From positions 310,001 through 374,000 of the forward strand of contig NZ_FBXK01000005.1 in NCBI RefSeq assembly GCF_900013425.1: DNA of 64,000 bases, written 5' to 3'. The translations under genes were made by a program, and so were the position numbers. Below are positions 53,315 to 62,057 of the stretch, in pieces. This stretch comes from Sphingobium sp. Z007 (GTDB lineage: Bacteria; Pseudomonadota; Alphaproteobacteria; Sphingomonadales; Sphingomonadaceae). Every line of letters starts with the position of its first letter. Position 1 is the first letter of the stretch. The notes under the pieces are model-generated. The model was not told the DNA's origin. It saw only the letters and a program-made list of their open reading frames with translations, and did not search any database.

Positions 53315-53524
53315 GACACAATGTTTCCCTTTGGTTTCCGTCCGCTAGCAGAAAATGGATACGGCGTCGCGGCTTTCGCCGCGTCCCTGCAGCTCATATG
53401 ATTTTTGCTGATGGGGGTGGAGATTGACTTCGGCATGACATAGTTCGCGTCGAAAGGGGCGCATGAAAGAACGGGCGGCATAGGCTTGGAGGGGGCAGGC
53501 CGCACGACAATTTGGAGCTGTGCC

Positions 53525-54055
53525 TTGCACATCATGACTATCGATTTCGAGGCGTCCTGCCTGCCGCGCCACGGACGCTCCTTCCCGATCGAGGTCGGCA
53601 TAGCGGATGGCGACATGGCGCGCAGCTGGCTGATTCGCCCGCATGCCGATTGGGAAGGCTGGGACTGGACGGCGGAAGCCGAGGCATTGCATGGCCTGAG
53701 CCGGGAGCGGATCGCATGTGAAGGGCAGCCCGCCGACGTCGTGTTGGCGGAACTGGCGGCCGCGACGCGGGGGCGTCTGGTGGTCGCCGATAGCCTGCTC
53801 GATCAACATTGGCTTGATACGCTGGCTGCGGCGGCCGGCGCGCCGGCACCCTTCACGATCGCGCATGTCGCGACCCTGTTCGATGACGAAGGCGTGGACG
53901 AGGAACGGATCGCCGCGGCCATCGCCTTTGCGGACGCGCGGGCGGTGATACGGCATCACGCGGCCGGCGACGCGCTCTGGCTGTCCGCGTTGATCGCACA
54001 TGTGCGCGGGGCGACGATCGCTTCTTCCGCATCGGTGCTGCTGGCCGCCCAATAA
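53525..54055 (+). CDS. DEDD-type exonuclease-like protein
   Basis: About 176 residues. MTIDFEASCLP matches the ExoI motif (D-x-E) of RNase H-like 3'-5' exonucleases, and PFTIAHVATLF, then FADARAVIRHHAAGDALWLS, fall where ExoII and ExoIII (with a His and Asp) would be. Hydrolysis of RNA or DNA ends would be expected if the residues are functional, but the ExoII Asp is not convincing. I use the TTG at 53525 because GGAG lies 7 bases before it; the ATG at 53534 is the other option. It stands alone. Confidence in the exonuclease fold is moderate. Confidence 0.65.
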   Translation: MHIMTIDFEASCLPRHGRSFPIEVGIADGDMARSWLIRPHADWEGWDWTAEAEALHGLSRERIACEGQPADVVLAELAAATRGRLVVADSLLDQHWLDTLAAAAGAPAPFTIAHVATLFDDEGVDEERIAAAIAFADARAVIRHHAAGDALWLSALIAHVRGATIASSASVLLAAQ

Positions 54056-54192
54056 GCGGCGCATAATTGCACTGGCAATGATTTGTTACATCCGGCAAAC
54101 TACGGAGACATTCGCCAATCCTAATCTTTCCGCCATATGCGATCTTGCGGCTGAAAATGCCGCGGATTGCCGCTGCTGCGGAGGAGACGTCC

Positions 54193-54270
54193 ATGTCATT
54201 GAGGCCCATGATCGTGGCGGCCCTGTTCGCCATAGCCATTGACGCGCCGGGCGCCGTGCAGGGCGGATGA
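54193..54270 (+). CDS. 25-codon ORF coupled to the response regulator (leader peptide?)
   Basis: A short frame beginning with ATG at 54193 behind a strong GGAGGAG site. It encodes MSLRPMIVAALFAIAIDAPG and a few more residues, a small hydrophobic peptide. Its stop overlaps the start of the response-regulator gene as ATGA (54267-54270). The good ribosome site sits here and not in front of the regulator, so translation of the regulator likely depends on this ORF. Confidence 0.55.
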   Translation: MSLRPMIVAALFAIAIDAPGAVQGG

Positions 54271-54977
54271 GTCCACCGCTCATACTCATCGCCGAAACGC
54301 GCCAGGATTTGCGGCAGGAGGTCCGCGAATATCTGGAACAGAGCGGATTTCGCGCCCTGCCCGCAGCGTCGGGGTCGGATATTTTCAGCGCGCTGACCAG
54401 CACGCCGGTCGGTGCCGTCGTGCTTGACTCGGCATTGCGCGGGCCGGACGGGCTGGACCTGTGCCGCGATATCCGCGAACGCAGCGACGTGCCCATCATC
54501 CTGGTCGGATCGAACAGTTCGGAGGTCGATCGTGTGGTCGGGCTGGAGCTGGGCGCCGACGATTATATGGCCAAGCCTTATGCGATGCGCGAACTCGCCG
54601 CGCGTTTGCGCGCCGTGCTGCGGCGTGGCCGGGGCGAGCGCGCGCTGGGCCTGCGCCGCCAGACCGAGGCTATTTTCGACGGCTGGATCGTGGATTTCGC
54701 CCGGCGCGAAGTCACCGACCCGCAGAGCCGACTGGTCGAATTAACCGCCGCCGAATTTGCTTTGTTGTCGGTGTTTCTGGATCACGCGCAGACGGTGATC
54801 GCACGTGCGCGCCTGATGGAACTGGCGGGCGTGCGCGAAGCGCCCTCGTCGGATCGCAGCATCGACGTGCTGGTCAGCCGGTTGCGGCGCAAGCTGAGCG
54901 CAGGCGGGCAATCTGCGCCAATTGTTACCGTTCGCGGCGTCGGCTATATGTTCAGCGCCGTGGTGGATCGGCGCTGA
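54267..54977 (+). CDS. OmpR-family response regulator with an atypical receiver
   Basis: 236 residues. The receiver domain spans about 5-118 and the winged helix about 135-233 (VELTAAEFALLSVFL, SSDRSIDVLVSRLRRKL, VRGVGYMF). The phospho-acceptor D54 (VVLDSALRG) and Lys103 (YMAKPY) are kept, but the acidic pair that holds Mg is altered (A9-E10 in LILIAETRQ in place of the usual D-D), and the Thr/Ser switch is Gly81 (ILVGSNSS). Phosphorylation may be weak or absent. The paralogue at 58.66 kb is canonical and has a kinase next to it; this one has none. It lies 177 bp before the carbonic anhydrase gene. Confidence 0.88.
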   Translation: MSPPLILIAETRQDLRQEVREYLEQSGFRALPAASGSDIFSALTSTPVGAVVLDSALRGPDGLDLCRDIRERSDVPIILVGSNSSEVDRVVGLELGADDYMAKPYAMRELAARLRAVLRRGRGERALGLRRQTEAIFDGWIVDFARREVTDPQSRLVELTAAEFALLSVFLDHAQTVIARARLMELAGVREAPSSDRSIDVLVSRLRRKLSAGGQSAPIVTVRGVGYMFSAVVDRR

Positions 54978-55153
54978 ACGGCGGGTTCCTGCGCTCAAGC
55001 ACGGATTTATGCGGCTTGGCGCGGCAATCGCACAGGTCATTACGCAGACATAGTTTTTAACAAAGCCGCTGCGTTGCAGCAAAGTGGCATCCCTATCGTC
55101 TCTGTTAAGCCCGTCCGTCCCCTGACCGGCGTATATAGAAGAGGATAGACTCC

Positions 55154-55852
55154 ATGAACGAGCTACTCGGTCGCGTATTCAGCTTCGAAACCAAGGTTTT
55201 CCCGAACGAAAGCGCGCTTTACAACCAGTTGGCGAGCCATGGCCAAAGCCCCAAGGCGCTGATGATTTCCTGCGCCGATTCGCGCATCGTTCCCGAACAT
55301 ATCATGCAGGCCGCGCCCGGCGACCTGTTCGTCTGCCGTAACGCCGGCAACATCGTGCCGCCCCACGCAACCCAGAATGGCGGCGTCACATCCACCGTCG
55401 AATATGCGGTGATGGTGTTGGGCGTGCGCGATATCATCGTGTGCGGCCACAGCGATTGCGGCGCGATGAAGGCGCTATCGACGGAGGCTGACCTTACGAC
55501 GATGCCCAATGTCGCCGCCTGGTTACGTCACAGCCACGCCGCGCAGCAGGTTTGCCGCGAAAACTATTCGCAGGATCTGAGCGACGCGGAGAAGCTGCGC
55601 AACATGGCGCTGGAAAATGTTGTGGTGCAACTGGCGCATTTGCGCACGCATCCTTCCGTGGCATCCGGCATCGCGCGCGGTGAAATCGCGCTGCACGGCT
55701 GGTATGTCGATATCCATGCCGGCCAGGTGCTGGGCCTGGACGGCGAAACCGGCCGCTTCTCGCCATTGCGCGAAGGAGAGCCGATGCCGATCGCACTTCC
55801 CCATGGCCGTCGCCTCGCAGGCGAAACGGTCTTTGCCCAAGCTGCGGAGTAA
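55154..55852 (+). CDS. Beta-class carbonic anhydrase
   Basis: 232 residues. It interconverts CO2 and bicarbonate with a catalytic zinc in the cytoplasm. Zinc ligands C40 (MISCADSR, with the D42-R44 dyad), H99 and C102 (VCGHSDCGAMKAL) are all present. GDLFVCRNAGNIVPP and the C-terminal LHGWYVDIHAGQV complete the family pattern. It lies 3 bp before a SulP transporter gene; the pair is known in several bacteria as a bicarbonate uptake and hydration unit. Confidence 0.95.
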   Translation: MNELLGRVFSFETKVFPNESALYNQLASHGQSPKALMISCADSRIVPEHIMQAAPGDLFVCRNAGNIVPPHATQNGGVTSTVEYAVMVLGVRDIIVCGHSDCGAMKALSTEADLTTMPNVAAWLRHSHAAQQVCRENYSQDLSDAEKLRNMALENVVVQLAHLRTHPSVASGIARGEIALHGWYVDIHAGQVLGLDGETGRFSPLREGEPMPIALPHGRRLAGETVFAQAAE

Positions 55853-55855
55853 ATC

Positions 55856-57352
55856 ATGCTGAAGGCTCTTTCCGGCGGCACGCTCGGCCGCGACTTTACG
55901 GCGTCTATCGTCGTTTTCCTGGTGGCGATGCCGCTGTGCATGGGCATCGCCATTGCATCCGGCGTGCCGCCGGAAAAGGGTCTCATCACCGGCATCATCG
56001 GCGGTATCGTCGTTGGCATGCTGGCGGGTTCGCCGTTGCAGGTCAGCGGTCCTGCCGCCGGCCTTGCGGTCATCGTCTTTGAAATCGTGCGCGAACAGGG
56101 TCTGTCTGCGCTTGGCCCCATCCTCATCCTGGCGGGCGCGATCCAGGTCGTCGCCGGCCTGCTGCGGGTTGGCGGCTGGTTCCGCGCTATTTCGCCCGCC
56201 GTCGTGCATGGCATGCTCGCGGGGATCGGCGTATTGATCGTGGTCGGTCAGTTCCACGTGCTGTTCGACGACAAACCGCTGTCCAGCGGCCTGCATAACC
56301 TGATCGCCATGCCGGGCCAGATTCTGGGCCTGACGACCGGTGATACGGTCACGGCCTTCGCCGTCGGCCTCGTCACCATCTTCAGCATGCTGGGTTGGGA
56401 AAAATTCCGTCCTGCATCGTTGAAACTGGTGCCGGGCGCGTTGGTCGGCGTGGTTGCGGCAACGCTCGTCGCCTTCATTCTGGGTCTGCCGGTCGCGCGC
56501 GTCGTGGTGCCAGAATCGATCGTCGCGGCGGTCGCTCTGCCCGAAGCGGGCCTGCTGGCGCAGTTGATGAACCCGGCGATCTTCACCACCGCCATCGCCA
56601 TCGCCTTCATCGCCAGCGCCGAAACCCTGCTGTCGGCCGCCGCGGTCGATCGCATGCATGATGGCGTGCGCACCAATTACAACCGCGAACTCAGCGCGCA
56701 GGGCGTCGGCAATCTGCTGTGCGGCTTCGCCGGCGCGCTGCCGATGACCGGCGTTATCGTCCGCAGCTCTGCCAACGTGCAGGCTGGCGCCAAGACCCGC
56801 CTGTCGGCGATCCTGCACGGCATCTGGATTTTGGGCTTCGTCGCGCTGCTGCCCTGGCTGCTGCGCGAAATCCCGATGGCCGCGCTGGCCGGCATCCTCG
56901 TCATCACCGGCGTCCGTCTGGTGAGCGTCGCGCATGTGAAGCATCTTTTCCACCTCTACGGTCCGCTGCCCGCAATCGTCTGGGCCGCGACGTTGATCTG
57001 CGTCGTGGCGACCGACCTGCTGACCGGCGTGCTGGTGGGCATCGGCCTGTCGCTGATCGAACTGCTGCCACACGCCACAAAACTGCGGCTCAAGATGGAC
57101 GAGGAAAGCCGGGGCGAAGCGCATGAAGTGGCGCTGCGCGGCACCGCCACGTTCCTCAGCCTGCCCAAATTGTCCGCGAAGCTCGAATCGCTGCCGACCG
57201 CTGGACTGATTATCCTCAACGTCGAACGCCTTGGCCATATCGATCATACGTGCGCGGAAATGCTGCGCGAGTGGGTCGATCGCCGCCGGGGCGCTGGCGG
57301 CCCGGTCGAACTGTTCGGCGCCACAGGACGCATGCGTCAACTCGTCGCCTGA
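55856..57352 (+). CDS. SulP-family anion transporter (probable bicarbonate carrier)
   Basis: 498 residues. It has about 11-12 membrane spans with the SulP signature (VAMPLCMGIAIASGVPPEKG, LQVSGPAAGLAVIVF, SAETLLSAAAVDRMHDG) and then a C-terminal STAS domain (about 420-495: LIILNVERLGHIDHTCAEML). The very short gap to the carbonic anhydrase suggests bicarbonate as substrate, although sulfate or other anions are carried by related proteins. A strong terminator at 57382 ends the pair. Confidence 0.92.
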   Translation: MLKALSGGTLGRDFTASIVVFLVAMPLCMGIAIASGVPPEKGLITGIIGGIVVGMLAGSPLQVSGPAAGLAVIVFEIVREQGLSALGPILILAGAIQVVAGLLRVGGWFRAISPAVVHGMLAGIGVLIVVGQFHVLFDDKPLSSGLHNLIAMPGQILGLTTGDTVTAFAVGLVTIFSMLGWEKFRPASLKLVPGALVGVVAATLVAFILGLPVARVVVPESIVAAVALPEAGLLAQLMNPAIFTTAIAIAFIASAETLLSAAAVDRMHDGVRTNYNRELSAQGVGNLLCGFAGALPMTGVIVRSSANVQAGAKTRLSAILHGIWILGFVALLPWLLREIPMAALAGILVITGVRLVSVAHVKHLFHLYGPLPAIVWAATLICVVATDLLTGVLVGIGLSLIELLPHATKLRLKMDEESRGEAHEVALRGTATFLSLPKLSAKLESLPTAGLIILNVERLGHIDHTCAEMLREWVDRRRGAGGPVELFGATGRMRQLVA

Positions 57353-57381
57353 CCCCCCACAAAAATCGGGCGATGTTTGGA

Positions 57382-57418
57382 GCCGCCGCGCCTGCCCCCT
57401 CAGGCGCGGCGGCTTTTT
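57382..57418 (+). terminator. Rho-independent terminator after the SulP gene
   Basis: GCCGCCGCGCCTG at 57382-57394, loop CCCCCT, and the exact reverse complement at 57401-57413, followed by five T residues. A 13-bp perfect stem. Confidence 0.95.
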
Positions 57419-57453
57419 CCGTTACGGCAAGCTATTTAGAAACATAATGGCAA

Positions 57454-57471
57454 TATATTGTTACCAATATA
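57454..57471. promoter_or_regulatory. AT-rich palindrome upstream of the TorF porin gene
   Basis: TATATTG-TTAC-CAATATA, a 7-bp perfect inverted repeat in an AT-rich pocket (57424-57480) of otherwise GC-rich DNA, about 190 bp upstream of the porin. The rest of the 304-bp gap 57353-57656 contains the SulP terminator and no gene. A regulator site is likely; its protein is unknown. Confidence 0.5.
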
Positions 57472-57656
57472 GCAAAGAACCGTGCCCGGCATATCACAGC
57501 GCGCTCGATCCTTTCGCAGGTGCAGTAAAAGCGGTTTATGCCGTCGTCAGGACAGAATAGGGGAAGGGCATCCGCCGGTATCGAAGACGATCACCAACAG
57601 ATCTTCGGGCCAGAGCGGATGCAGGACGGAACATTCCAACGTAAAGGGGAATGTTC

Positions 57657-58496
57657 ATGAAGTATCAAATCGCCTGTGCCGCCCTCGCGCTTATGTCCAG
57701 CGTGCCGGCTTTCGCGCAGGAAGCACCCGCCAGCCCCGTCACCGTTACCGGCAGCGTTGCTCTGGTGTCGGACTATCGTTATCGCGGCGTTTCGCAGAGC
57801 GATCGCGGCATGGCTGTTCAAGGCGGCATTACCGCTACCCATGAAAGCGGCTTCTACGTCGGCGCCTGGGGTTCGAACCTGGGCGGCTGGGGCCGTTTCG
57901 GCGGCGCGAACATGGAATTGGACCTGATTGCCGGCTACTCCAAGTCGCTTGGCGAAGGCACTACCGTCGATGTCGGCCTGACCTGGTATATGTATCCGTC
58001 GGGCGCGGATGAAACCGATTTCGCCGAACCCTATATCAAGCTGTCGCATCAGATCGGCCCAGTGAAGGCCCTGGTCGGCGTCGCCTATGCGCCCAAGCAG
58101 GAAGCGCTGGGCAAATGGTGCAGCGACGCGGCGTGCACCGTCTTCGATCCGGGTGACAAGGAAGACAATCTCTACCTGTGGGGCGACATCAGCGGTGCGG
58201 TGCCCAACACCCCCGTCACGCTGAAGGCCCATCTTGGTTGGTCGAACGGCAATAGCGGCCTTGGCCCGAACGGCACGTCGATCGCGCCCACCGGCAAGTA
58301 TCTGGACTGGTTGGTCGGTGCCGATGCCGCCATTCCCGGCACGCCGCTGACCGTCGGCGTCGCCTATGTCGATACCGACATTGCGCGCGTTGAGGAAAAC
58401 TATCTGCGTCCCAACTTCATGGTCAATGATAGCAAGGACTTCGGCAAGTCGATCGCGCGCAGCCAGGTCGTCTTCTCGCTGACCGCGGCTTTCTGA
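57657..58496 (+). CDS. TorF-family putative porin
   Basis: 279 residues from the ATG at 57657, preceded by AAAGGGGA; an in-frame ATG at 57651 sits on top of the ribosome site and is less likely. A signal peptide (to about residue 21, AFAQ) is followed by TGSVALVSDYRYRGVSQSD, the standard opening of this family (Gcw_chp domain), with short beta strands and a C-terminal F (FSLTAAF). It should form an outer-membrane pore, sometimes linked to choline or small-molecule uptake. It follows the SulP operon but has its own promoter region and a hairpin terminator behind it. Confidence 0.9.
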   Translation: MKYQIACAALALMSSVPAFAQEAPASPVTVTGSVALVSDYRYRGVSQSDRGMAVQGGITATHESGFYVGAWGSNLGGWGRFGGANMELDLIAGYSKSLGEGTTVDVGLTWYMYPSGADETDFAEPYIKLSHQIGPVKALVGVAYAPKQEALGKWCSDAACTVFDPGDKEDNLYLWGDISGAVPNTPVTLKAHLGWSNGNSGLGPNGTSIAPTGKYLDWLVGADAAIPGTPLTVGVAYVDTDIARVEENYLRPNFMVNDSKDFGKSIARSQVVFSLTAAF

Positions 58497-58505
58497 TCTT
58501 CAATA

Positions 58506-58529
58506 CCGGGCCTGGTTCGCCAGGCCCGG
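58506..58529 (+). terminator. Hairpin after the TorF porin gene
   Basis: CCGGGCCTGG at 58506-58515, loop TTCG, CCAGGCCCGG at 58520-58529: a 10-bp perfect stem with an extra-stable tetraloop, 10 bp after the stop codon. No T-run follows, so it may act as an mRNA 3' stabiliser as well as a terminator. Confidence 0.75.
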
Positions 58530-58656
58530 ACATTCTCCCTGCCGTGACAAATTGTTGCTGCAGTCGCGTTTCGGGCCGTCCCGCCGACCGCGCGGTTGAC
58601 CCCCGATCCGCCTACCCCTATTTCCCGACCATGACATTTTGTGCGCTGACGCCTTC

Positions 58657-59367
58657 ATGACCGCCCCTTCGATCATCCTTGTCGAAGACGATCCGCCGCT
58701 CCGCACGCTGACTGCGCGCGCGCTCCAGGAACATGGCTATCAGGTGCGCCCGGCGTCTTCCGGTCCCGAAATGTGGGTGGCCTTCGACGCCGGCCCGGTC
58801 GACCTGGTCGTTCTCGACGTCATGCTGCCCGGCACCAACGGCATCGACCTGTGCCGCCAGATACGTCGCAAGAGCGACGTCCCCATCATCTTCATCAGCG
58901 CCAAGGGCAGCGAGACCGACCGTATCGTGGGCCTTGAACTGGGCGCGGACGATTACCTCCCCAAGCCCTTTGGCACGCGCGAACTGATCGCCCGTATCCG
59001 CGCCATCCTACGCCGCGTCGGCGTGGAACGCGGCCCGGACGAGCATCGGGAGAGCGAGGCCCATTTCGACGGCTGGAACGTCAACTTCCCCCGCCGCGAA
59101 CTGCGCTCCCCTACGGGCGCGATCGTCGAACTGACCGGAGCGGAATTCGATCTGCTCGGCTCCTTCCTCAGCCACCCCCAGCGGGTCATCGCGCGCGAAC
59201 GGCTGATCGAATTGTCGCGCACCCGCATGGGCGACAGCAGCGACCGCAGCATCGACGTGCTCGTCAGCCGCCTGCGCCGCAAGCTGTCCACCGCCGACAA
59301 GGGCGCGCCGATCACCACCGTCCGCGGCGTCGGCTATATGTTCAATGCAGAGGTCAGCCGCGCTTGA
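58657..59367 (+). CDS. OmpR-family response regulator
   Basis: 236 residues. The receiver is canonical: E10-D11-D12 (IILVEDDPP), phospho-acceptor D54 (VVLDVMLPG), Ser81 (IFISAKG) and Lys103 (YLPKPF). The C-terminal winged helix (IVELTGAEFDLLGSFL, SSDRSIDVLVSRLRRKL, VRGVGYMF) is very close to that of the regulator at 54.27 kb, so the two may bind similar DNA. It forms a two-component pair with the histidine kinase whose TTG start overlaps its stop codon. The ATG at 58657 is used; a TTG at 58639 is unlikely. Confidence 0.94.
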   Translation: MTAPSIILVEDDPPLRTLTARALQEHGYQVRPASSGPEMWVAFDAGPVDLVVLDVMLPGTNGIDLCRQIRRKSDVPIIFISAKGSETDRIVGLELGADDYLPKPFGTRELIARIRAILRRVGVERGPDEHRESEAHFDGWNVNFPRRELRSPTGAIVELTGAEFDLLGSFLSHPQRVIARERLIELSRTRMGDSSDRSIDVLVSRLRRKLSTADKGAPITTVRGVGYMFNAEVSRA

Positions 59368-60707
59368 AACGGCATGTCAGGGGATCGCTGGGGCTGCTGG
59401 GCCGCCTGTCCGTGATCCTGCTGCTGACGGTGATGCTGGAATTTGCGGTCGGCACGCTCATATATGAGCGCACCAGTCAGATATCGTTACAGGATGATGA
59501 GGCGCGGCGCCTGGCCGAACATCTCGTCATCGCCCGCAAGCTGCTGACCGAGCAGCCGCCCGCGGAACGACCCGCGCTCGGCCTGCAACTGACCACCGAT
59601 CGCTACGACGTCCATTGGTCCCCCGCCGCCCCGCCGCCGCCGCCATTGTCGCCTGAACTGGAGCGGATGCGCCAGCAGATCGTCGCCTGGGAGCCCAGCC
59701 TGGAACGGTCGCGCCTCTGGCTGCGGCTCGCTTCGCCCAGCCGCCATTCGGAAATCAACGGCGGCCTGCAACTGCCCGATCGCAGCTGGCTCTATTTCGG
59801 CATGCACCATAGCGGTGCCAAATGGCCCTTCACCCTGGGTCGACTAGGGCTGGCGCTTATCCCCGTCGTCGCCCTGCTGATCGCGGGCTGGTTGCTCATC
59901 CGCCGCACGCTCGCCCCCTTACGCGACCTGACCCATGCGACCCACCGGATCGGGCTGGGATCGGCGGTGATGGTGCCCGAAGCCGGCAGCAGCGATGTGC
60001 GCAACCTGATCGCCGCGTTCAACGCGATGCAATCGCGTCTGCACAGGCTCATCAACGAACGGACCGAAACGCTGGCGGCGGTCGGCCATGACCTGCGCAC
60101 GCCGCTGTCCCGTCTGCAATTGCGGCTGGAGGCGGTCAAGGATGACGATATCCAAAAGGCGATGGCCGGCGACCTGGAGGAGATGGAGGCGATGCTGGAA
60201 TCGCTGCTCGCTTTTCTGGGCGGCGAAAAAGACCCGGAGCCGCCGGTGCGCACCGATGTCGCCGTCACCATCGCCACCATCGTCGATGCGTTTCAGGACC
60301 ATGGCGACGATGTCGTCTATGACGGCCCGGATCATCTGGAGATGGCGGTGCGCGCCTTGTCGCTGCGCCGCGCGGTGCGCAACCTGATCGAAAATGCGCT
60401 GCACTATGGCGATCGCGCCCGCGTTTCGCTGGAGCGGGTCGGGACGGAGATATTGATCCGCGTCGATGATGACGGCCCCGGCATCCCGCGCGAACGGCTG
60501 GAGGAGGTATTGCGGCCCTTCGCCCGACTGGACGACGCGCGCCAGCGCAATACCCGCGGCCTGGGCCTGGGCTTGGCCATCGTCGAAAAGGCGGTGCGGG
60601 CCGAAGGCGGTCAGCTGACGCTCGCGAACCGCCCCGAAGGCGGCTTGCGCGCGGAAATCTGCCTGCATCTGCCCAGGTCGGCCGCCCGCAGCGAGCCGCG
60701 CAACTAA
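59364..60707 (+). CDS. Sensor histidine kinase partner of the adjacent regulator
   Basis: 447 residues. Membrane spans at about 12-34 and 158-179 bracket a periplasmic sensor region of about 120 residues with a proline run (AAPPPPPLSPELERM). A HAMP domain (about 180-235) follows, then the phospho-acceptor H242 in AVGHDLRTPLSRLQLR, N box NLIENALHYG, and G boxes DDDGPGIP and RGLGLGLAIV. It starts with a TTG that overlaps the response-regulator stop codon (TTGA), so the pair is translationally coupled. The signal is unknown; the porin and bicarbonate genes upstream are possible targets. Confidence 0.94.
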   Translation: MKRHVRGSLGLLGRLSVILLLTVMLEFAVGTLIYERTSQISLQDDEARRLAEHLVIARKLLTEQPPAERPALGLQLTTDRYDVHWSPAAPPPPPLSPELERMRQQIVAWEPSLERSRLWLRLASPSRHSEINGGLQLPDRSWLYFGMHHSGAKWPFTLGRLGLALIPVVALLIAGWLLIRRTLAPLRDLTHATHRIGLGSAVMVPEAGSSDVRNLIAAFNAMQSRLHRLINERTETLAAVGHDLRTPLSRLQLRLEAVKDDDIQKAMAGDLEEMEAMLESLLAFLGGEKDPEPPVRTDVAVTIATIVDAFQDHGDDVVYDGPDHLEMAVRALSLRRAVRNLIENALHYGDRARVSLERVGTEILIRVDDDGPGIPRERLEEVLRPFARLDDARQRNTRGLGLGLAIVEKAVRAEGGQLTLANRPEGGLRAEICLHLPRSAARSEPRN

Positions 60708-60796
60708 AAGAGAAACTGTCCGACCCCAAGCAAAACTCGTTTATCGCTGCGCCTGTTGCCACGCTATGTCCGCGGCAACAGGTGCATGAGGCGGAT

Positions 60797-61804
60797 ATGA
60801 TGGCACACGGACAGGACGATGACGGAATCGTCGAGGGCTATTGGGACATAGATGCGCTGACGGCGGCGCTGGGTGCGGCGCGCAGCCGCTGGCGACAGGC
60901 GCAGCAGCATCATGCCGAATATGGCGCGGAGGGTTTCCCGTCACGCGACAATCTGACCAAGATCATGCAGTCGCTCTGCGGCGCGCTGTTCCCCCTACGC
61001 CTTGGCCCCAGCTTCGTGCGCCTCCATAACGAGGATGCCTATGTCGCCGAAACGCTGCAAACGGTGCTCAGCCGCCTTTACGGCCAGATTCGCCTGGAAC
61101 TCATCTATGCGTTGAAAGGCGAGCCGGCGGACGCGGTGGATCGGGAGGCAGCGCGCATCATCGCCGCCTTCGCCCGGAGTCTTCCTGCCTTGCGCACACT
61201 GCTCGATACCGATGTGGAAGCTGCGTTCCTGGGCGATCCCGCCGCGCGCAGCGTGGACGAGGTGCTGATCTGCTACCCCTCCATGCTGGCGATCATTCAT
61301 CACCGGCTGGCGCATCGCCTGCATGAACTGGGCGCTCCGCTGGTCGCGCGGATCATGTCGGAAATCGCCCATGGCAAGACCGGGATCGACATCCATCCCG
61401 GCGCGACCATCGGCCAGTCCTTCTTCATCGACCATGGCACCGGCGTCGTCATCGGCGAAACCGCGATCGTGGGCGACCGGGTACGGCTGTATCAGGGCGT
61501 GACGCTGGGCGCGCGCAGCTTTCCGGCCGATGAGAAGGGCGCGCTGGAAAAGGCCCTCCCGCGTCATCCGATCATCGAGGATGACGTGGTCATCTATGCC
61601 GGGGCGACGATATTGGGCCGGATTATCGTCGGCAGCCGCTCGGTCATCGGCGGCAATGTCTGGCTGACTGACAGCGTGCCGGCCGACAGCAATGTGCGCC
61701 AGGCCAAGGCGCAATATGAGGTCACGAGCCGCGCCCATGTCTCCGCCCCGCACCGCGTGCATGCGATGCTGGAAAGCACGGATGGGGTGGGGGAGAATAT
61801 TTAG
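60797..61804 (+). CDS. Serine O-acetyltransferase (EpsC/CysE type)
   Basis: About 335 residues. It makes O-acetylserine, the precursor of cysteine. The helical N-terminal domain (about 1-180) is followed by a left-handed beta-helix of hexapeptide repeats with GIDIHPGATIGQSFFIDHG, then GVVIGETAIVGDRVRLYQGV and HPIIEDDVVIYAGATILG. The long N-terminus is the EpsC/SrpH-like form and not the short CysE. Start choice is open: GTG at 60782, ATG at 60797, or ATG at 60800 behind GAGGCGG. No other cysteine genes are nearby. Confidence 0.88.
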   Translation: MMAHGQDDDGIVEGYWDIDALTAALGAARSRWRQAQQHHAEYGAEGFPSRDNLTKIMQSLCGALFPLRLGPSFVRLHNEDAYVAETLQTVLSRLYGQIRLELIYALKGEPADAVDREAARIIAAFARSLPALRTLLDTDVEAAFLGDPAARSVDEVLICYPSMLAIIHHRLAHRLHELGAPLVARIMSEIAHGKTGIDIHPGATIGQSFFIDHGTGVVIGETAIVGDRVRLYQGVTLGARSFPADEKGALEKALPRHPIIEDDVVIYAGATILGRIIVGSRSVIGGNVWLTDSVPADSNVRQAKAQYEVTSRAHVSAPHRVHAMLESTDGVGENI

Positions 61805-61869
61805 CCAACATCCGTTCGTTTCGAGGGAACAAGATTGCTTACAGCATGATGACACTGATCTGACCCACC

Positions 61870-62040
61870 CCGTTCGTGCTGAGTAGGGGCTGAGCCCTTC
61901 GACTGCCTACTTGCAGCAGGCGCTCAGGATAAACTTCACCATAGGTGAAGTCGAAGACCCGTAGCGAAGCATCATGCGCCGCGCGCAATCCTTCGATACG
62001 CCATTTCGACTGCGCTCAATGGCTACTCAGGACGAACGGA
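61870..62040. repeat. Decayed intergenic repeat cluster
   Basis: The 253-bp gap 61805-62057 carries scattered pieces of the element seen at 14.37 kb (CGTTCGTGCTGAG, GGGCTGAGCCCTTCGA, then the mirrored GGCTACTCAGGACGAACGG at the end) with internal degeneration. It has no coding potential. Confidence 0.65.
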
Positions 62041-62057
62041 TTAAAGCAAGTTCATCC

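Noticed and set aside
53486..53524. A longer N-terminus for the exonuclease-like protein starting at 53486
   Set aside because: The extra residues have no ribosome site and do not fit the fold, which opens at MTIDFEAS.
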